Shown in pieces: positions 7,791 through 16,667 of a stretch of 64,000 bases of DNA (position 1 is its first letter; every line of letters starts with the position of its first letter). A program made the translations under genes and the position numbers. This stretch comes from Desulfomonile tiedjei (GTDB lineage: Bacteria; Desulfobacterota; Desulfomonilia; Desulfomonilales; Desulfomonilaceae), in the NCBI GenBank assembly GCA_016218715.1, contig JACRDG010000048.1, forward strand, positions 248,001-312,000. The letters are read 5' to 3'. The notes beneath the pieces were generated by a model. That model saw nothing but the letters and a program-made list of their open reading frames with translations, searched no databases and was not told the origin of the DNA.

Positions 7791-8085
7791 AATCAGACTC
7801 CTCACGGAGAATTTCCGATAGCGGATCACCATAGAGGAAAAAGCACAGCTCGGCAAGACCCCGGAAGCCGAAGAGACGCCAAGGCCTACAGGAATAGGTT
7901 TATGGCTTCGCTCACCAAAGCCGCGAGGGAGTCCGAGATCTCGTGGTTCGCCTCTCAGGTAATGGGGAGCGGTCGGTTGATGCGGGCGCTATTGAGATTT
8001 GTTGAGAACCGCATGGAGGCTTGCGGTGGACGTTTTGGGGCCTTAGCTCGGCCATTTCCCCAGAGCATCATCGCAAGCACCAACT

Positions 8086-8727
8086 TTAAAGCGGGTATGC
8101 GTCGATGAACGCGTCCACTTCGTGGATGAGCCTCTCCTCGCTGCCTACATGGAAATGATCTACGCCGGGGAGAAGGACCACCCGTTTCGGGGCGGGAACC
8201 TGCGCGGTCAGCTTCTGAAAGACATCCGCGGCACAGACGAAATCCCGGTCGCCCGCGATGAGCAGCTTGGGGCGTTTCTCCTCGAGGAGGAAGGTGAAGT
8301 CGTACGCGTCCACCGGCGGTGAAACCCCGATGAGCGCAATCGGTCGCGTATCCTGCCCCGCAGCCTTGAGACCGACCCAGCATCCGAAGGAATAGCCCGC
8401 TACGAGCAGCTTCTGGGGAGCGACAGCCGGGGCCTGTTGCAGAAAATCGAGAGCAGCCAGGACGTCCTGGATCTCGTCCGTTCCGTCACCGTGAGCCCCC
8501 CAACTCCGGCCGGTACCCCTGAAGTTGAATCGCAAGCACGCCACCCCGCGGTCCAGGAGCGCTTTCCTGACGGCCCTGACCACGTTGTTGTGCATGTTCC
8601 CTCCATACAGCGGATGGGGATGGCAAATGACCGCACCCGGTACGCGTTTCCCGCCATTCGTCGGGATCTCGAGAACTCCCTCCAGGGTCAAGGTGCCGCA
8701 CGGAATCGATACTTCATTTCTCATCAT
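8086..8727 (-). CDS. Alpha/beta hydrolase (dienelactone-hydrolase-like, COG2945 type)
   Basis: 213 residues with a complete alpha/beta-hydrolase triad in order: nucleophile serine in GYSFG (about residue 112), acid aspartate in GDRDF (about 163) and histidine in VDHFHVG (about 191). The oxyanion region HPHPLYGGNMHN and the motif RFNFRGTGRS are characteristic of the small COG2945 hydrolases. It is probably a cytoplasmic esterase of unknown substrate. No signal peptide is visible. Two adjacent ATG codons (8727 and 8724) are both possible starts. It is flanked by non-coding DNA on both sides and looks monocistronic. Confidence 0.85.
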   Translation of the reverse strand: MMRNEVSIPCGTLTLEGVLEIPTNGGKRVPGAVICHPHPLYGGNMHNNVVRAVRKALLDRGVACLRFNFRGTGRSWGAHGDGTDEIQDVLAALDFLQQAPAVAPQKLLVAGYSFGCWVGLKAAGQDTRPIALIGVSPPVDAYDFTFLLEEKRPKLLIAGDRDFVCAADVFQKLTAQVPAPKRVVLLPGVDHFHVGSEERLIHEVDAFIDAYPL

Positions 8728-8894
8728 GAGACGTAGCCCTCATACTCTAGTGAACGGCATGGCGCCCTCCACTTAACGCTTCGTTACGGTCGCTGCTCGT
8801 TCGTTCCTCGGTGTCGTCGCAACCGCGAATTTCCCTGGCACCCTCTAGACTTACCTTTCGGTTCCAGCGGTCTCGCGGGAACACTGCGGCAGGA

Positions 8895-10595
8895 TCAAAC
8901 CTCCAGTTCCGTGATGCGATTCAGTCCGACCCGCAACGGATAGACGATTAGGATGACGGCGAGCGTGAGCGCAGCGGCAAAGCATGCCGCCATGGCCAGG
9001 TAATCGGGCCAGCCCAGGTGGCGGCCGTAATATCCGGCCGTGACGATTCGATACACCGGGAAAGCTTCGAGGAGGACAACCGCCGCGACCCCTAATCCTG
9101 AGTAGAGCATGGTCAGCAAACCGCCTATCCCGGCAAAGACCTTGTTCGGATCGACCTGTCTCAAATCCACGTAAATCACTCCCATGCCAATGGAAAGAGA
9201 GGTGATCCCCACGGTAAGGATAGCCATGGTGACCGTGGAAAGGATCGCAATAAATCCACTCGTGCCGAGGAGACGATTGGTCATTATCACGAGGAACAGC
9301 CCCAGGACAAGCATGGGGACCAAATAGAAGAAGAATTTCACCCACAAAATCCGTTTCAATGCGATGGGTGACTTTTTCAAGATCCAGAACGCGCGGCCTT
9401 CCGCGGAGACCGCGGGGAAGAGAAACCGCACCCCCAGCGACGACAGGACAAAACCGGCCAGGCCGATGTTCAGGAACGCGATAGTGGTCTTCAGGAAGAC
9501 GGCAAATTCGGGAGAGTCGAGCGTCGGGAGTGCGGTGAAATTGTACAGATAAACCAGTATCAGAGCCAGGAGCAACAAGAGTTGACTGAGGCGGCCCCAG
9601 TCGCGCGCCATGAGGAGGGTCTCTTTGACGACCAGCCGGACGGTCGGCGGATCGAGAAAGCGCTTGAACAGGGCGGTCAGAATGGCGATGGTGCGGCTGT
9701 TGGTCAGCCTCGCGCCTCGCGCCTCGAATGCCCTGGAGTACCCGGCGAAATGGACGAGCTGGTGGTTGTGACCGGCCAGTCTGAAAGCCGCGACAGCTCC
9801 TAAAACCAGCAACCCCAGGAACAGGGGCATTTCTTCAAATCCATATCCGGTGATGTACGGTCGGAGCAGCTCCCACAGCCAGGTCGTGGGCAACAACGGC
9901 GAGGACGACTCCGACATGATGGAAAGATAGTCCATCACCGATGCAAATCCTTCGGGATTGAGAAAATCCTCCGGCCGCACCAGGCGAAATAGGAGGTAGA
10001 TACCCACGAAGATCAGCAGCGCCACAAACACGAACAGATCCCTCAGCCGCCTGACCGGGAAAGATTTCACCAGGTTTTCCACCACGATGATGGCAGCGGC
10101 CGACACCATCACGAGAAGCGAGAGAAATCCCACCACGCTCAGCGCGTAAAACGACCAGGGAGCGGAAAAGACCCGCCCGTACGCAAGAAAAATCGGTAAA
10201 CCGAAAACGACCACCATCCAGGACGAGTCTGTCAGTGTCTCGATGAAGCGCGCGGTGAAGAGCGCAGGCTGCGGCACCGGCGAGGTGAGGACCAATTCCA
10301 GGTCTTCCGCGAGGAAAAAGGTTGAAAACGTGGTGATCACGTTACTGATGATCGCCACGAAGGCAAAGGTGATGAGGATCATGGAAAGGAGCTTCGTGGC
10401 TGCTATGGTCCCGAACATCTCTTCGCCGCTGAAGTACGCCAGAGCTTTGACGAAGACGACGTAGATGACCGCCCAGAGCGCTGCGATCAACAGACCGACC
10501 AGGATGAGGTGCAAGAATTCCCGGTTTCGGGCTCTCAGCCGGTTGCGCAGTTTCTTCCATCGGGGGCTTAAAATAAGAAGGATGTCTTTGATCAT
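8895..10595 (-). CDS. Putative ABC-2 type exporter membrane subunit
   Basis: 566 residues with about 12 hydrophobic segments in two clusters (roughly residues 30-260 and 345-560). The amphipathic stretch FFLAEDLELVLTSPVP between early helices and the later LFPAVSAEGRAFWILKKSPI are typical of the large ABC exporter permeases of the PF16949-like group. There the phrase on selecting or ranking by the reductive SPxP turn is conserved. It should work with an ATPase subunit, but none is next to it in this window, so the partner must lie elsewhere. Cargo unknown. TatB-like gene follows upstream at 127 bases distance, on the same strand. Confidence 0.75.
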   Translation of the reverse strand: MIKDILLILSPRWKKLRNRLRARNREFLHLILVGLLIAALWAVIYVVFVKALAYFSGEEMFGTIAATKLLSMILITFAFVAIISNVITTFSTFFLAEDLELVLTSPVPQPALFTARFIETLTDSSWMVVVFGLPIFLAYGRVFSAPWSFYALSVVGFLSLLVMVSAAAIIVVENLVKSFPVRRLRDLFVFVALLIFVGIYLLFRLVRPEDFLNPEGFASVMDYLSIMSESSSPLLPTTWLWELLRPYITGYGFEEMPLFLGLLVLGAVAAFRLAGHNHQLVHFAGYSRAFEARGARLTNSRTIAILTALFKRFLDPPTVRLVVKETLLMARDWGRLSQLLLLLALILVYLYNFTALPTLDSPEFAVFLKTTIAFLNIGLAGFVLSSLGVRFLFPAVSAEGRAFWILKKSPIALKRILWVKFFFYLVPMLVLGLFLVIMTNRLLGTSGFIAILSTVTMAILTVGITSLSIGMGVIYVDLRQVDPNKVFAGIGGLLTMLYSGLGVAAVVLLEAFPVYRIVTAGYYGRHLGWPDYLAMAACFAAALTLAVILIVYPLRVGLNRITELEV

Positions 10596-10722
10596 CTGTT
10601 CAAGTTCTCGGCACGGCGTTTCTGCCGTTCAGGCAATTACATGGACGTCCATGGCATTCGTCATGGCTGAGCTTCCCGAGCAATTGAAGAGAACCGGGGC
10701 GTTGCGCTTTCCCGGTTAAGGT

Positions 10723-11106
10723 TCATGCCGGTTTCCGGTCCTTGGCTGCGTCTTCTTTTTCGTCGCGGGCTTCCAGAGCCTGAGGGGCCGGTTCTTCCTT
10801 GGACTTCTCCAGGAGGTCGGCGTAGAAGTCAGGTCCGGATTGCTGTGCCTGCGGCTCCTTGGGCGTCTCTTGGTCCGTGGCGGTGGACGTCGGCTCGCTG
10901 CTCTGGTGGTGAGGCGCATGAGAAGGCTGGTGAGGGGATGTGAGGGAGTCGAAGTCTACCGTGTTGCGGACGTCACTCACGAGCCGCATGAGTTCGCGAT
11001 ACACCTTCCCAACTACCTTGGCGGTCTCCATGAGCTGCTGGGGGCCGAGAACGATGAGCGCCACCACCACGATGAGAACAACTTCCCACATTGAGATCCC
11101 GAACAC
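10723..11106 (-). CDS. tatB: Sec-independent translocase protein TatA/TatB family
   Basis: 127 residues from a GTG start at 11106, preceded by GGAGAGG. An ATG at 11091 is a later alternative. MFGISMWEVVLIVVVALIVLGP gives the single N-terminal membrane helix with the short N-terminus. The helix-hinge LGPQQL is followed by the amphipathic helix METAKVVGKVYRELMRLV, as in TatB, which binds twin-arginine signal peptides with TatC. The C-terminal third is a low-complexity tail rich in Pro, Gln, Ser and charged residues. TatA versus TatB cannot be settled from sequence alone. The start MFGIS and the long amphipathic helix favour TatB. No tatC is nearby. Confidence 0.85.
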   Translation of the reverse strand: MFGISMWEVVLIVVVALIVLGPQQLMETAKVVGKVYRELMRLVSDVRNTVDFDSLTSPHQPSHAPHHQSSEPTSTATDQETPKEPQAQQSGPDFYADLLEKSKEEPAPQALEARDEKEDAAKDRKPA

Positions 11107-11213
11107 GTCTAACCTCTCCGTCTCACGGTGCCTCTGGTTCCTATAACACATTCCCGGACAAGAGGATAGGACCGCGCCGTGGTCTCCCTGCGGATCGGAA
11201 TCCCAAGGGAAAG

Positions 11214-11243
11214 GGATTGCATCGACGGGAGTCATGTTATAAT
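11214..11243 (+). promoter_or_regulatory. Possible sigma-70 promoter for the DUF1573 gene
   Basis: A perfect TATAAT (11238-11243) with a weak -35 around ATTGCA/TTGCAT 15-16 bases upstream. It lies 130 bases before the DUF1573 gene. The minus-strand tatB-like gene begins at 11106, so this is a divergent promoter region. Confidence 0.45.
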
Positions 11244-11372
11244 CAGGAACATTGGAGGCGGATCGAAAAGCCGCGGCGACGAGACTTGGGCACTGGAAGA
11301 GGCAGCAAGAATGCACTTCCGTCATGAACGTGTCTGCCTCTCTTGATAGGCCGAAAAAGGAGATGATCGACG

Positions 11373-12083
11373 ATGCGCATCGGGAAGACCACCGGACTGA
11401 TGCTCCTGCTGAGCTTGCCAGTGTTGGCGCTCGCGGGGAACGGTCCGCGCATAAGCTTTGATAAGGTAACCCACGACTACGGAAAAGTGATGTACGGGAA
11501 CACCGTGAATGAAGAATTCACGTTTACCAACACGGGGGACGAGACCTTAAAGATAGAAAACCTGCGTTCCAGCTGCGGTTGCACGAAGGCCGTGCAGGGG
11601 AGTAGTGAAGTCCCGGCCAAACAAAAGAGCAAAATCACTGCGTCATTTGACACCACGGGCCTGAGTCCCGGCCGAAAGCAAAAGAACCTCTTCGTTCAGA
11701 CCAATGATCCGGTGAATCCTGAGGTAAAATTAACGATCTTCGCGGATGTGATCCGAGAGGTGACCGTGAGCCCGCCGACTCTGGCAAAGAAGCTGACCGG
11801 CCCTGCAGAAGAGGTCAAGTTCTCTCTGAAATTCGCAAACACCTCTGACAAACAGGTCAGCGTGACCGGCCTGCAGGCCAAAGGCACGGTCAGCGGCGCC
11901 AAGCTGGAGCCGCAACCGCTCGTGCTCGATCCCCGAGGGAGCGCCACTGCCGAGCTGTCGATGCGCATCGAGAAGAAAAGCGACCAGCATTACTACATGG
12001 GGAAACTGGTTCTCCTCACCGACCATCCCCGGGAGAAAGAGATCGACCTCCGCTACCTCATCCAGGTGGAGGAGGCTAAATGA
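11373..12083 (+). CDS. Exported DUF1573-domain protein
   Basis: 236 residues. An N-terminal signal peptide (MRIGKTTGLMLLLSLPVLALA, cleavage after ALA near residue 21) sends it to the periplasm or beyond. Residues about 25-125 form a DUF1573 immunoglobulin-like domain with the family's motif (F.NTGDETLKI followed by SSCGCT). A second similar beta-sandwich fills the rest (FANTSDKQVSVTGL). Function of DUF1573 proteins is unknown, and many lie near envelope genes. The gene is flanked by minus-strand genes and appears monocistronic. Confidence 0.88.
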   Translation: MRIGKTTGLMLLLSLPVLALAGNGPRISFDKVTHDYGKVMYGNTVNEEFTFTNTGDETLKIENLRSSCGCTKAVQGSSEVPAKQKSKITASFDTTGLSPGRKQKNLFVQTNDPVNPEVKLTIFADVIREVTVSPPTLAKKLTGPAEEVKFSLKFANTSDKQVSVTGLQAKGTVSGAKLEPQPLVLDPRGSATAELSMRIEKKSDQHYYMGKLVLLTDHPREKEIDLRYLIQVEEAK

Positions 12084-12379
12084 GATGCCTGTAACCTGAC
12101 CGGTTTCTTTGAGGAAAGTCCTCGCGCACACCGTAGGTAACAGCTTGTAGGATTTTGTTCTGGGCCGATTGCGGCGTCAACAGAGCAATCCCGATGCCTT
12201 CACCCCAACGCTTTTCCAGCAGGAGAGGGCAAGTAGAGGAGCTGCTTGCTGCGCCCTTCCGCAGAGTCCCCACACCCCCTGGGACAGGGAACGGGCAGGG
12301 GTGGCCAGCTTCACCGTCCGAATGCGAAATCATATGAGACGAGGAGCACCGGAATTTTTTGTTGGACCGCCTGGTACTG
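12084..12379. other. Intergenic stretch, nothing recognised
   Basis: 296 bases between the convergent DUF1573 and GGDEF-like genes. No gene, tRNA or clear intrinsic terminator was found. Confidence 0.5.
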
Positions 12380-13600
12380 CTACATCAGCGTGACGTTCTG
12401 GATCGCGATGGGGTTGTCGTCTTGCTCCAATGCCTTTGACAGAGCGGATTTGGCTGCGTTGAGGAGCATCGGCATAGCGGTGGCTTCTCTGGCAAAAGCA
12501 GTGATGCCGATATGGATCTCGGGTTCGTGGGAAAACGCCTCGCCGGCTGCCGCCACGATCCTTTCCGCACAGGAGCGGGCGCCATCGATGTCGGCGTCCG
12601 GGAGAAGGATCCACAGGTCGACCGTCTCTCCCTCTGCGACCACATCCGCAGAACGCACGCTGGCCCGGATGAGCGTGAGCAGGTCATCCGAAGAACAGGG
12701 GTCTGGATCGCCGGCTACGGTGAATGGACCCCAAACAAGGGCCATGAGAGCAAACGGCTGAAAACTGCGCCACGAACGATTGAATTCCTTCCTGAGATAC
12801 TCTCGAAAGAAAGCTTCGCTGTACACCCCTTCAGCCCGGCTCAGGAGAGCCCGCCGCGTGCGCGTCTCGTGGTCCCAGGCGTTCGTGATCCCCAGGGAGA
12901 TCCGGTCCGCCAGCGAAGCGATGAGGTCCGTGTTCATGCCACAGCAGTAACGGTACGGATCGTCACTGCCGAGACACAGCAGTCCCAGTTGTTCGTCCGC
13001 GTCGGTATACAGGTTCGCCACAGCAGCGGAAGCGAGACTGCCCGCCACGGAGCCGAAGATGCTCTGGCCGAGGTCGCCCGAGGGATCGTCCAGCACGTAC
13101 GGTTCCCCTCCCTTGAGCGATTCGTTCTCCAACAGCGTAGGCGGCAACATTCCCATGCCGCGCGGGGTCTCGAATCGGAACGCGGACGCGATTGCATGTT
13201 CCGCCCTGAAAAGTAGGCGCGCGGTGACCAGGTCCATGTTGTTCTCGACATAGGCGACCACGCGCTCTACGAGCGCGGCCACGGTGCGCGAGGACAACAG
13301 GATCCCGTCGATCCGGTCGAAATGAGCGCGGATTTCCTCCGAACGCTGTTGGAGTTGAAACACCATGTCGAAGGAGCGCAGAAGAGCCAGGTGCTCATCC
13401 TCGCCGTCGTATTGGACGATGTCCCCTTCGGGAAGGCCCGTTGGCAGGTGCGGCCGTTGCAAAACAGGCCGTGCCATAGGATCTTCGAGCGGATGCCCTT
13501 GGACCGCAAACCGCCCATGGGTCTCACGGTCGGACTCGATTATGGTGTTATCGCCTGAGGAATCGGTCGAAGGATAGCCTGATGAGGAGAAGATATTCAT
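12380..13600 (-). CDS. DUF484/GAF-like protein with degenerate GGDEF-like C-terminus
   Basis: About 406 residues from ATG 13600. An upstream ATG at 13654 lies at or before the predicted transcription start and is unlikely. The middle (helix RSEEIRAHFDRIDGILLSSRTV, then a GAF-like fold ending DLIASLADRISLGITNAWDHE) follows the DUF484 pattern. The final 150 residues align in spacing with a diguanylate-cyclase fold: YSEAFFREYLRKEFNRSWR replaces the usual TGLxNRRxFxxxLxxE entry. The signature GGDEF motif is missing: GETVDLWILLPDAD occupies its place. It therefore probably does not synthesise c-di-GMP and may be a sensor or regulatory protein. No membrane helix is seen. Confidence 0.7.
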   Translation of the reverse strand: MNIFSSSGYPSTDSSGDNTIIESDRETHGRFAVQGHPLEDPMARPVLQRPHLPTGLPEGDIVQYDGEDEHLALLRSFDMVFQLQQRSEEIRAHFDRIDGILLSSRTVAALVERVVAYVENNMDLVTARLLFRAEHAIASAFRFETPRGMGMLPPTLLENESLKGGEPYVLDDPSGDLGQSIFGSVAGSLASAAVANLYTDADEQLGLLCLGSDDPYRYCCGMNTDLIASLADRISLGITNAWDHETRTRRALLSRAEGVYSEAFFREYLRKEFNRSWRSFQPFALMALVWGPFTVAGDPDPCSSDDLLTLIRASVRSADVVAEGETVDLWILLPDADIDGARSCAERIVAAAGEAFSHEPEIHIGITAFAREATAMPMLLNAAKSALSKALEQDDNPIAIQNVTLM

Positions 13601-13658
13601 GGGAACCGCCGTAAGAATGCCCTCGATGGGTTTGCTTAAGGTAATACATGACATACTA

Positions 13659-13686
13659 ATTATAGCATATTGAAAAAAAAAGACAA
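13659..13686 (-). promoter_or_regulatory. Sigma-70-like promoter, leftward
   Basis: On the minus strand TTGTCT (13686-13681), a 16-base spacer containing a T-tract, then a perfect TATAAT (13664-13659). The predicted start of transcription near 13652 means the ATG at 13654 is unusable and favours ATG 13600 for the gene. Confidence 0.7.
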
Positions 13687-13709
13687 GAAGTTCGTATCTG
13701 TCAGGGGAC

Positions 13710-13738
13710 TTGGCTATTCCGTGGAAAAATGGTATAGA
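13710..13738 (+). promoter_or_regulatory. Sigma-70-like promoter for cysteine synthase
   Basis: TTGGCT (13710-13715), 17-base spacer, TATAGA (13733-13738). It is divergent from the leftward promoter at 13659-13686. It overlaps the earliest possible start codon in this frame, so translation should begin downstream at 13773. Confidence 0.6.
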
Positions 13739-13772
13739 TATCGATTACGAATCCACCATTGAGGTGCAGCGA

Positions 13773-14681
13773 ATGAGCATCCTCGATCATATTGGAAATA
13801 CCCCTCTCGTACGTATCGATTACCCGAATGGAGCGAACGGTATTCGCATCCTCGGGAAGCTGGAAGGGAACAATCCCGGCGGCTCCGTCAAGGATCGCAT
13901 TGCGTACCACATGATCCAGAGGGCTGAAGAAGCGGGGGTATTGACCAAGGACAAAATCATCCTCGAACCCACCTCCGGCAACACCGGGATCGGCCTCTCC
14001 ATGGTCGCCGCATGCAAGGGGTATCGGTGTCTGCTGACGCTCCCCGAATGCGTGAGCCTCGAACGGCGCAACACCTTGAAAGCTTTCGGCGCGGACCTGG
14101 ATATCACTCCGCCCGGCGAGGCCACGGATGGGGCGATACGCCGCGCGCACGCAATCTTCGAGACCGACCCGGAAAAGTACTTCATGCCGAACCAGTTCGA
14201 GAATGAGAGCAACTGGGAAGCCCATTACATGACGACCGGCGTCGAAATCCTGGAACAAACAGAGGGCCAGGTTGACGTATTTGTTGCAGGCATGGGGACC
14301 ACCGGAACCCTCATGGGGATCTCCAAGCGGCTCAAGGAGTACAATCCGGCGATCCAGATCGTCGCGGTCGAGCCGGTCATGGGTCACGCGATTCAGGGAC
14401 TCAAGAACATGAGCGAAGCCATTGTCCCGAAGATCTACGATCCCAAGCGGATCGACCGGATCGTCACGGTCAACGATGACCAGGCGTACAACACCACGCG
14501 GTGGCTGGCGCTGACGCAGGGGATCTTTGTGGGGATGAGTTCCGGGGCCGCAGTGTATGGAGCCATGCAGGTGGCGAAGGATCTGCACAACGCGACGATC
14601 GTATGCATACTCCCGGACCGTGGAGACCGGTACCTGAGCACCACGCTGTTCAAATCCATTTGCGCGAAGTGTCCCCCATAG
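13773..14681 (+). CDS. cysM: Cysteine synthase family PLP enzyme (O-acetylserine sulfhydrylase-like)
   Basis: 302 residues from ATG 13773, with GAGGTG seven bases upstream. It is a fold-type II pyridoxal-phosphate enzyme that exchanges the beta substituent of an activated serine, most likely making cysteine from O-acetylserine and sulfide. The PLP lysine lies in GGSVKDR. The phosphate loop is GMGTTGTLMG, the substrate loop is TSGNTGIG, and the C-terminal PLP N1 contact region is MSSGAAVYGA. The ending SICAKCPP is short and cysteine-rich. CysM versus CysK cannot be separated by eye; the asparagine-loop sequence (EPTSGNTGIGL) fits both. Length is typical. Confidence 0.9.
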   Translation: MSILDHIGNTPLVRIDYPNGANGIRILGKLEGNNPGGSVKDRIAYHMIQRAEEAGVLTKDKIILEPTSGNTGIGLSMVAACKGYRCLLTLPECVSLERRNTLKAFGADLDITPPGEATDGAIRRAHAIFETDPEKYFMPNQFENESNWEAHYMTTGVEILEQTEGQVDVFVAGMGTTGTLMGISKRLKEYNPAIQIVAVEPVMGHAIQGLKNMSEAIVPKIYDPKRIDRIVTVNDDQAYNTTRWLALTQGIFVGMSSGAAVYGAMQVAKDLHNATIVCILPDRGDRYLSTTLFKSICAKCPP

Positions 14682-14898
14682 GAGATCGGAAAGAGAAAGG
14701 GGGAAGGCCCTTTTGCAGTGGAGTCGACGACCGCCGCTATCGGTACCTTGCAGCGCTGGACGCAAAAATGTGCGATTGGATGGTCGGCCCGGTCAAAGTG
14801 TCAGAAACCCCGGCAAGCGGTCTGTATCGCCAGAGGCGGTCCGGGTATGAGCCACGGTTGTAGCGAGGGTGTTCCGGCGGGAGAGTAGGAGCGGGCGT

Positions 14899-15315
14899 TC
14901 AGAAGAATTCGTAACACTCCCCGGCCAGCACTTTGGACTCGTTGTAGTGAAACACCTTCGCGCCGGTCTGATCGGGGAGCGAAAACTTGACGGAATTCTT
15001 GGCCCCGGTTTTGAGATGCTCCACCGCGCCGAGCAGGGTGAACTCGATGAGTTTCCCGCGGTCATAGACCGGTTGTGCGTCCACCAAAGCACCATTTACG
15101 GTCCAGACGGGTCGGGGGATGAAGAAGCTGTACACGGGGTAAGAGCCGATAGCCTGCACCCGCGGGTTGAGGGTGCCACCACTGCTACGGCATACCTTGA
15201 TGCTGGTGATTTTCCATTCGCCGGACACGGAAAAGACAAAGGGGGCTTGGGATAGGTACAGTCCGGCCAGTAGCGCGACGGACGCAAGCACGAAGACAAA
15301 ACGGGAGGGTTTCAT
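14899..15315 (-). CDS. Hypothetical exported protein
   Basis: 138 residues from ATG 15315. The start MKPSRFVFVLASVALLAGLYL is a signal peptide or N-terminal anchor with two early basic residues. The remainder is a small beta-rich domain without a family I recognise. It contains single cysteines (VCRSSGG and GECYEFF) that could pair. Alone on the minus strand between two plus-strand operons. Confidence 0.7.
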   Translation of the reverse strand: MKPSRFVFVLASVALLAGLYLSQAPFVFSVSGEWKITSIKVCRSSGGTLNPRVQAIGSYPVYSFFIPRPVWTVNGALVDAQPVYDRGKLIEFTLLGAVEHLKTGAKNSVKFSLPDQTGAKVFHYNESKVLAGECYEFF

Positions 15316-15491
15316 CGTATACGGGTCCTCGTCAGCATTGTGCACCCTCGGAAGCTGATCGCGATAGTTCTCCGTCGATCCGTTTAAACAAAAGGTGGTT
15401 CCAGCGCCACATATCCCCAATGGCGTGGATCAGCGCGGACCTCCCTATAACCGAGATCATCGGGAAAAACAAGAGAATAAATCATTCCAGA

Positions 15492-15520
15492 TTGACGGAA
15501 GGAAGAGATTCCATTAAAAT
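15492..15520 (+). promoter_or_regulatory. Sigma-70-like promoter of the gap-pgk-tpiA-secG operon
   Basis: TTGACG (15492-15497), 17-base spacer, TAAAAT (15515-15520). The predicted transcript starts about 15527 and the gap ribosome site AAGGAGGCGGAGG follows at once, giving a short leader. Confidence 0.7.
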
Positions 15521-15554
15521 TCAACGGCTTTGAACAAGGAGGCGGAGGCAAACC

Positions 15555-16565
15555 ATGGCTATCAGAGTTGCTATTAACGGTTTTGGCCGCATCGGCCGGA
15601 CGGTTATGCGAAGCGCGCTCGGGCATCCGGAAGTGGAAGTAGTCGCTATCAACGACAGAATGGACTCCAAACTCATGTCGTTCCTCTTCCAGCACGACTC
15701 CGTTCACGGGAAGTTCCCCGGCGACGTCGAGTGGAACGCGGGCGCTGTCGTTGTTAACGGGAAAGAGATCCGCGCGCTCAATATTACCGACGACCTCCTG
15801 AATCTCCCTTGGGCTGAACTCAAGGTGGATGTCGTTCTCGAATGTACCGGAATCTTCCGGGACAAAGAGAAAGCGGGGAAACATATCCAGACCGGCGCAA
15901 AGAAGGTCATCATTTCAGCGCCCGGCAAGAAGGTGGATGGCACGTTCGTCATGGGTGTCAATGAGGAATCGTACGATCCTTTGAATCACAACGTGATCTC
16001 CAATGCCTCCTGCACGACGAACTGTCTCGCGCCGATCAGCAAGGTGCTCTTCGACGAGTTTGGCATCGAGAGCGGCTTGATGACCACAATCCACTCATAT
16101 ACGATGGATCAGAGCCTGCTGGACACGGTTCACAAGGACTACCGCCGGGCCAGGGCCGCGGCGCTGAACATGATCCCCACGACCACGGGCGCGGCAACCG
16201 CGGTGGGGCTGGTAATTCCGGAACTGGCCGGCAAGCTGGACGGAATGGCTATACGCGTGCCGACCCCCAATGTTTCCGTGGTGGACTTGACGGTTACGCT
16301 GAAGCGAAACACGACGGTCGAGGAGGTCAATGCGGCCATGAAAAGAGCCGCGGAAGGGCGGATGAAGGGTATCCTCGCCTACATCGAGGACCCGTTGGTG
16401 AGCACGGACTTCGTGAACTCCAGCTATTCTTCACTCTTCGATGCGCCCTCCACCTTTGTCATCAACGGAAACCTCGTGAAAGTGCTGTCGTGGTATGACA
16501 ACGAATCCGGGTATTCCGCGCGCATGGTCGACCTGGCCGTGTATATCGGTGAGAAGCTGGTGTAG
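15555..16565 (+). CDS. gap: Glyceraldehyde-3-phosphate dehydrogenase, type I
   Basis: 336 residues, normal length. It interconverts glyceraldehyde-3-phosphate and 1,3-bisphosphoglycerate with NAD in glycolysis/gluconeogenesis. The Rossmann motif is INGFGRIGR and the active-site [12 protein letters not shown] carries the nucleophile Cys153. HSYT and the [12 protein letters not shown] signature follow. AINDR at the end of the second strand has the aspartate expected of NAD-dependent forms. A strong ribosome site (AAGGAGGCGGAGG) precedes ATG 15555. It is the first gene of an operon with pgk, tpiA and secG. Confidence 0.97.
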   Translation: MAIRVAINGFGRIGRTVMRSALGHPEVEVVAINDRMDSKLMSFLFQHDSVHGKFPGDVEWNAGAVVVNGKEIRALNITDDLLNLPWAELKVDVVLECTGIFRDKEKAGKHIQTGAKKVIISAPGKKVDGTFVMGVNEESYDPLNHNVISNASCTTNCLAPISKVLFDEFGIESGLMTTIHSYTMDQSLLDTVHKDYRRARAAALNMIPTTTGAATAVGLVIPELAGKLDGMAIRVPTPNVSVVDLTVTLKRNTTVEEVNAAMKRAAEGRMKGILAYIEDPLVSTDFVNSSYSSLFDAPSTFVINGNLVKVLSWYDNESGYSARMVDLAVYIGEKLV

Positions 16566-16667
16566 GTTCGGCCTTGTCGAAGGAGTGTGAGGTATTTCGC
16601 TAAGCACGCCGAAACGTCCATGAGTTGCGCCGAGGCGCAGCGGGTACTGCGCTGCCGAGGAGGTGTC

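Noticed and set aside
13701-14765. Minus-strand open frame of 354 codons
   Set aside because: Antisense to the complete cysteine synthase gene, with no ribosome site or recognisable motif.
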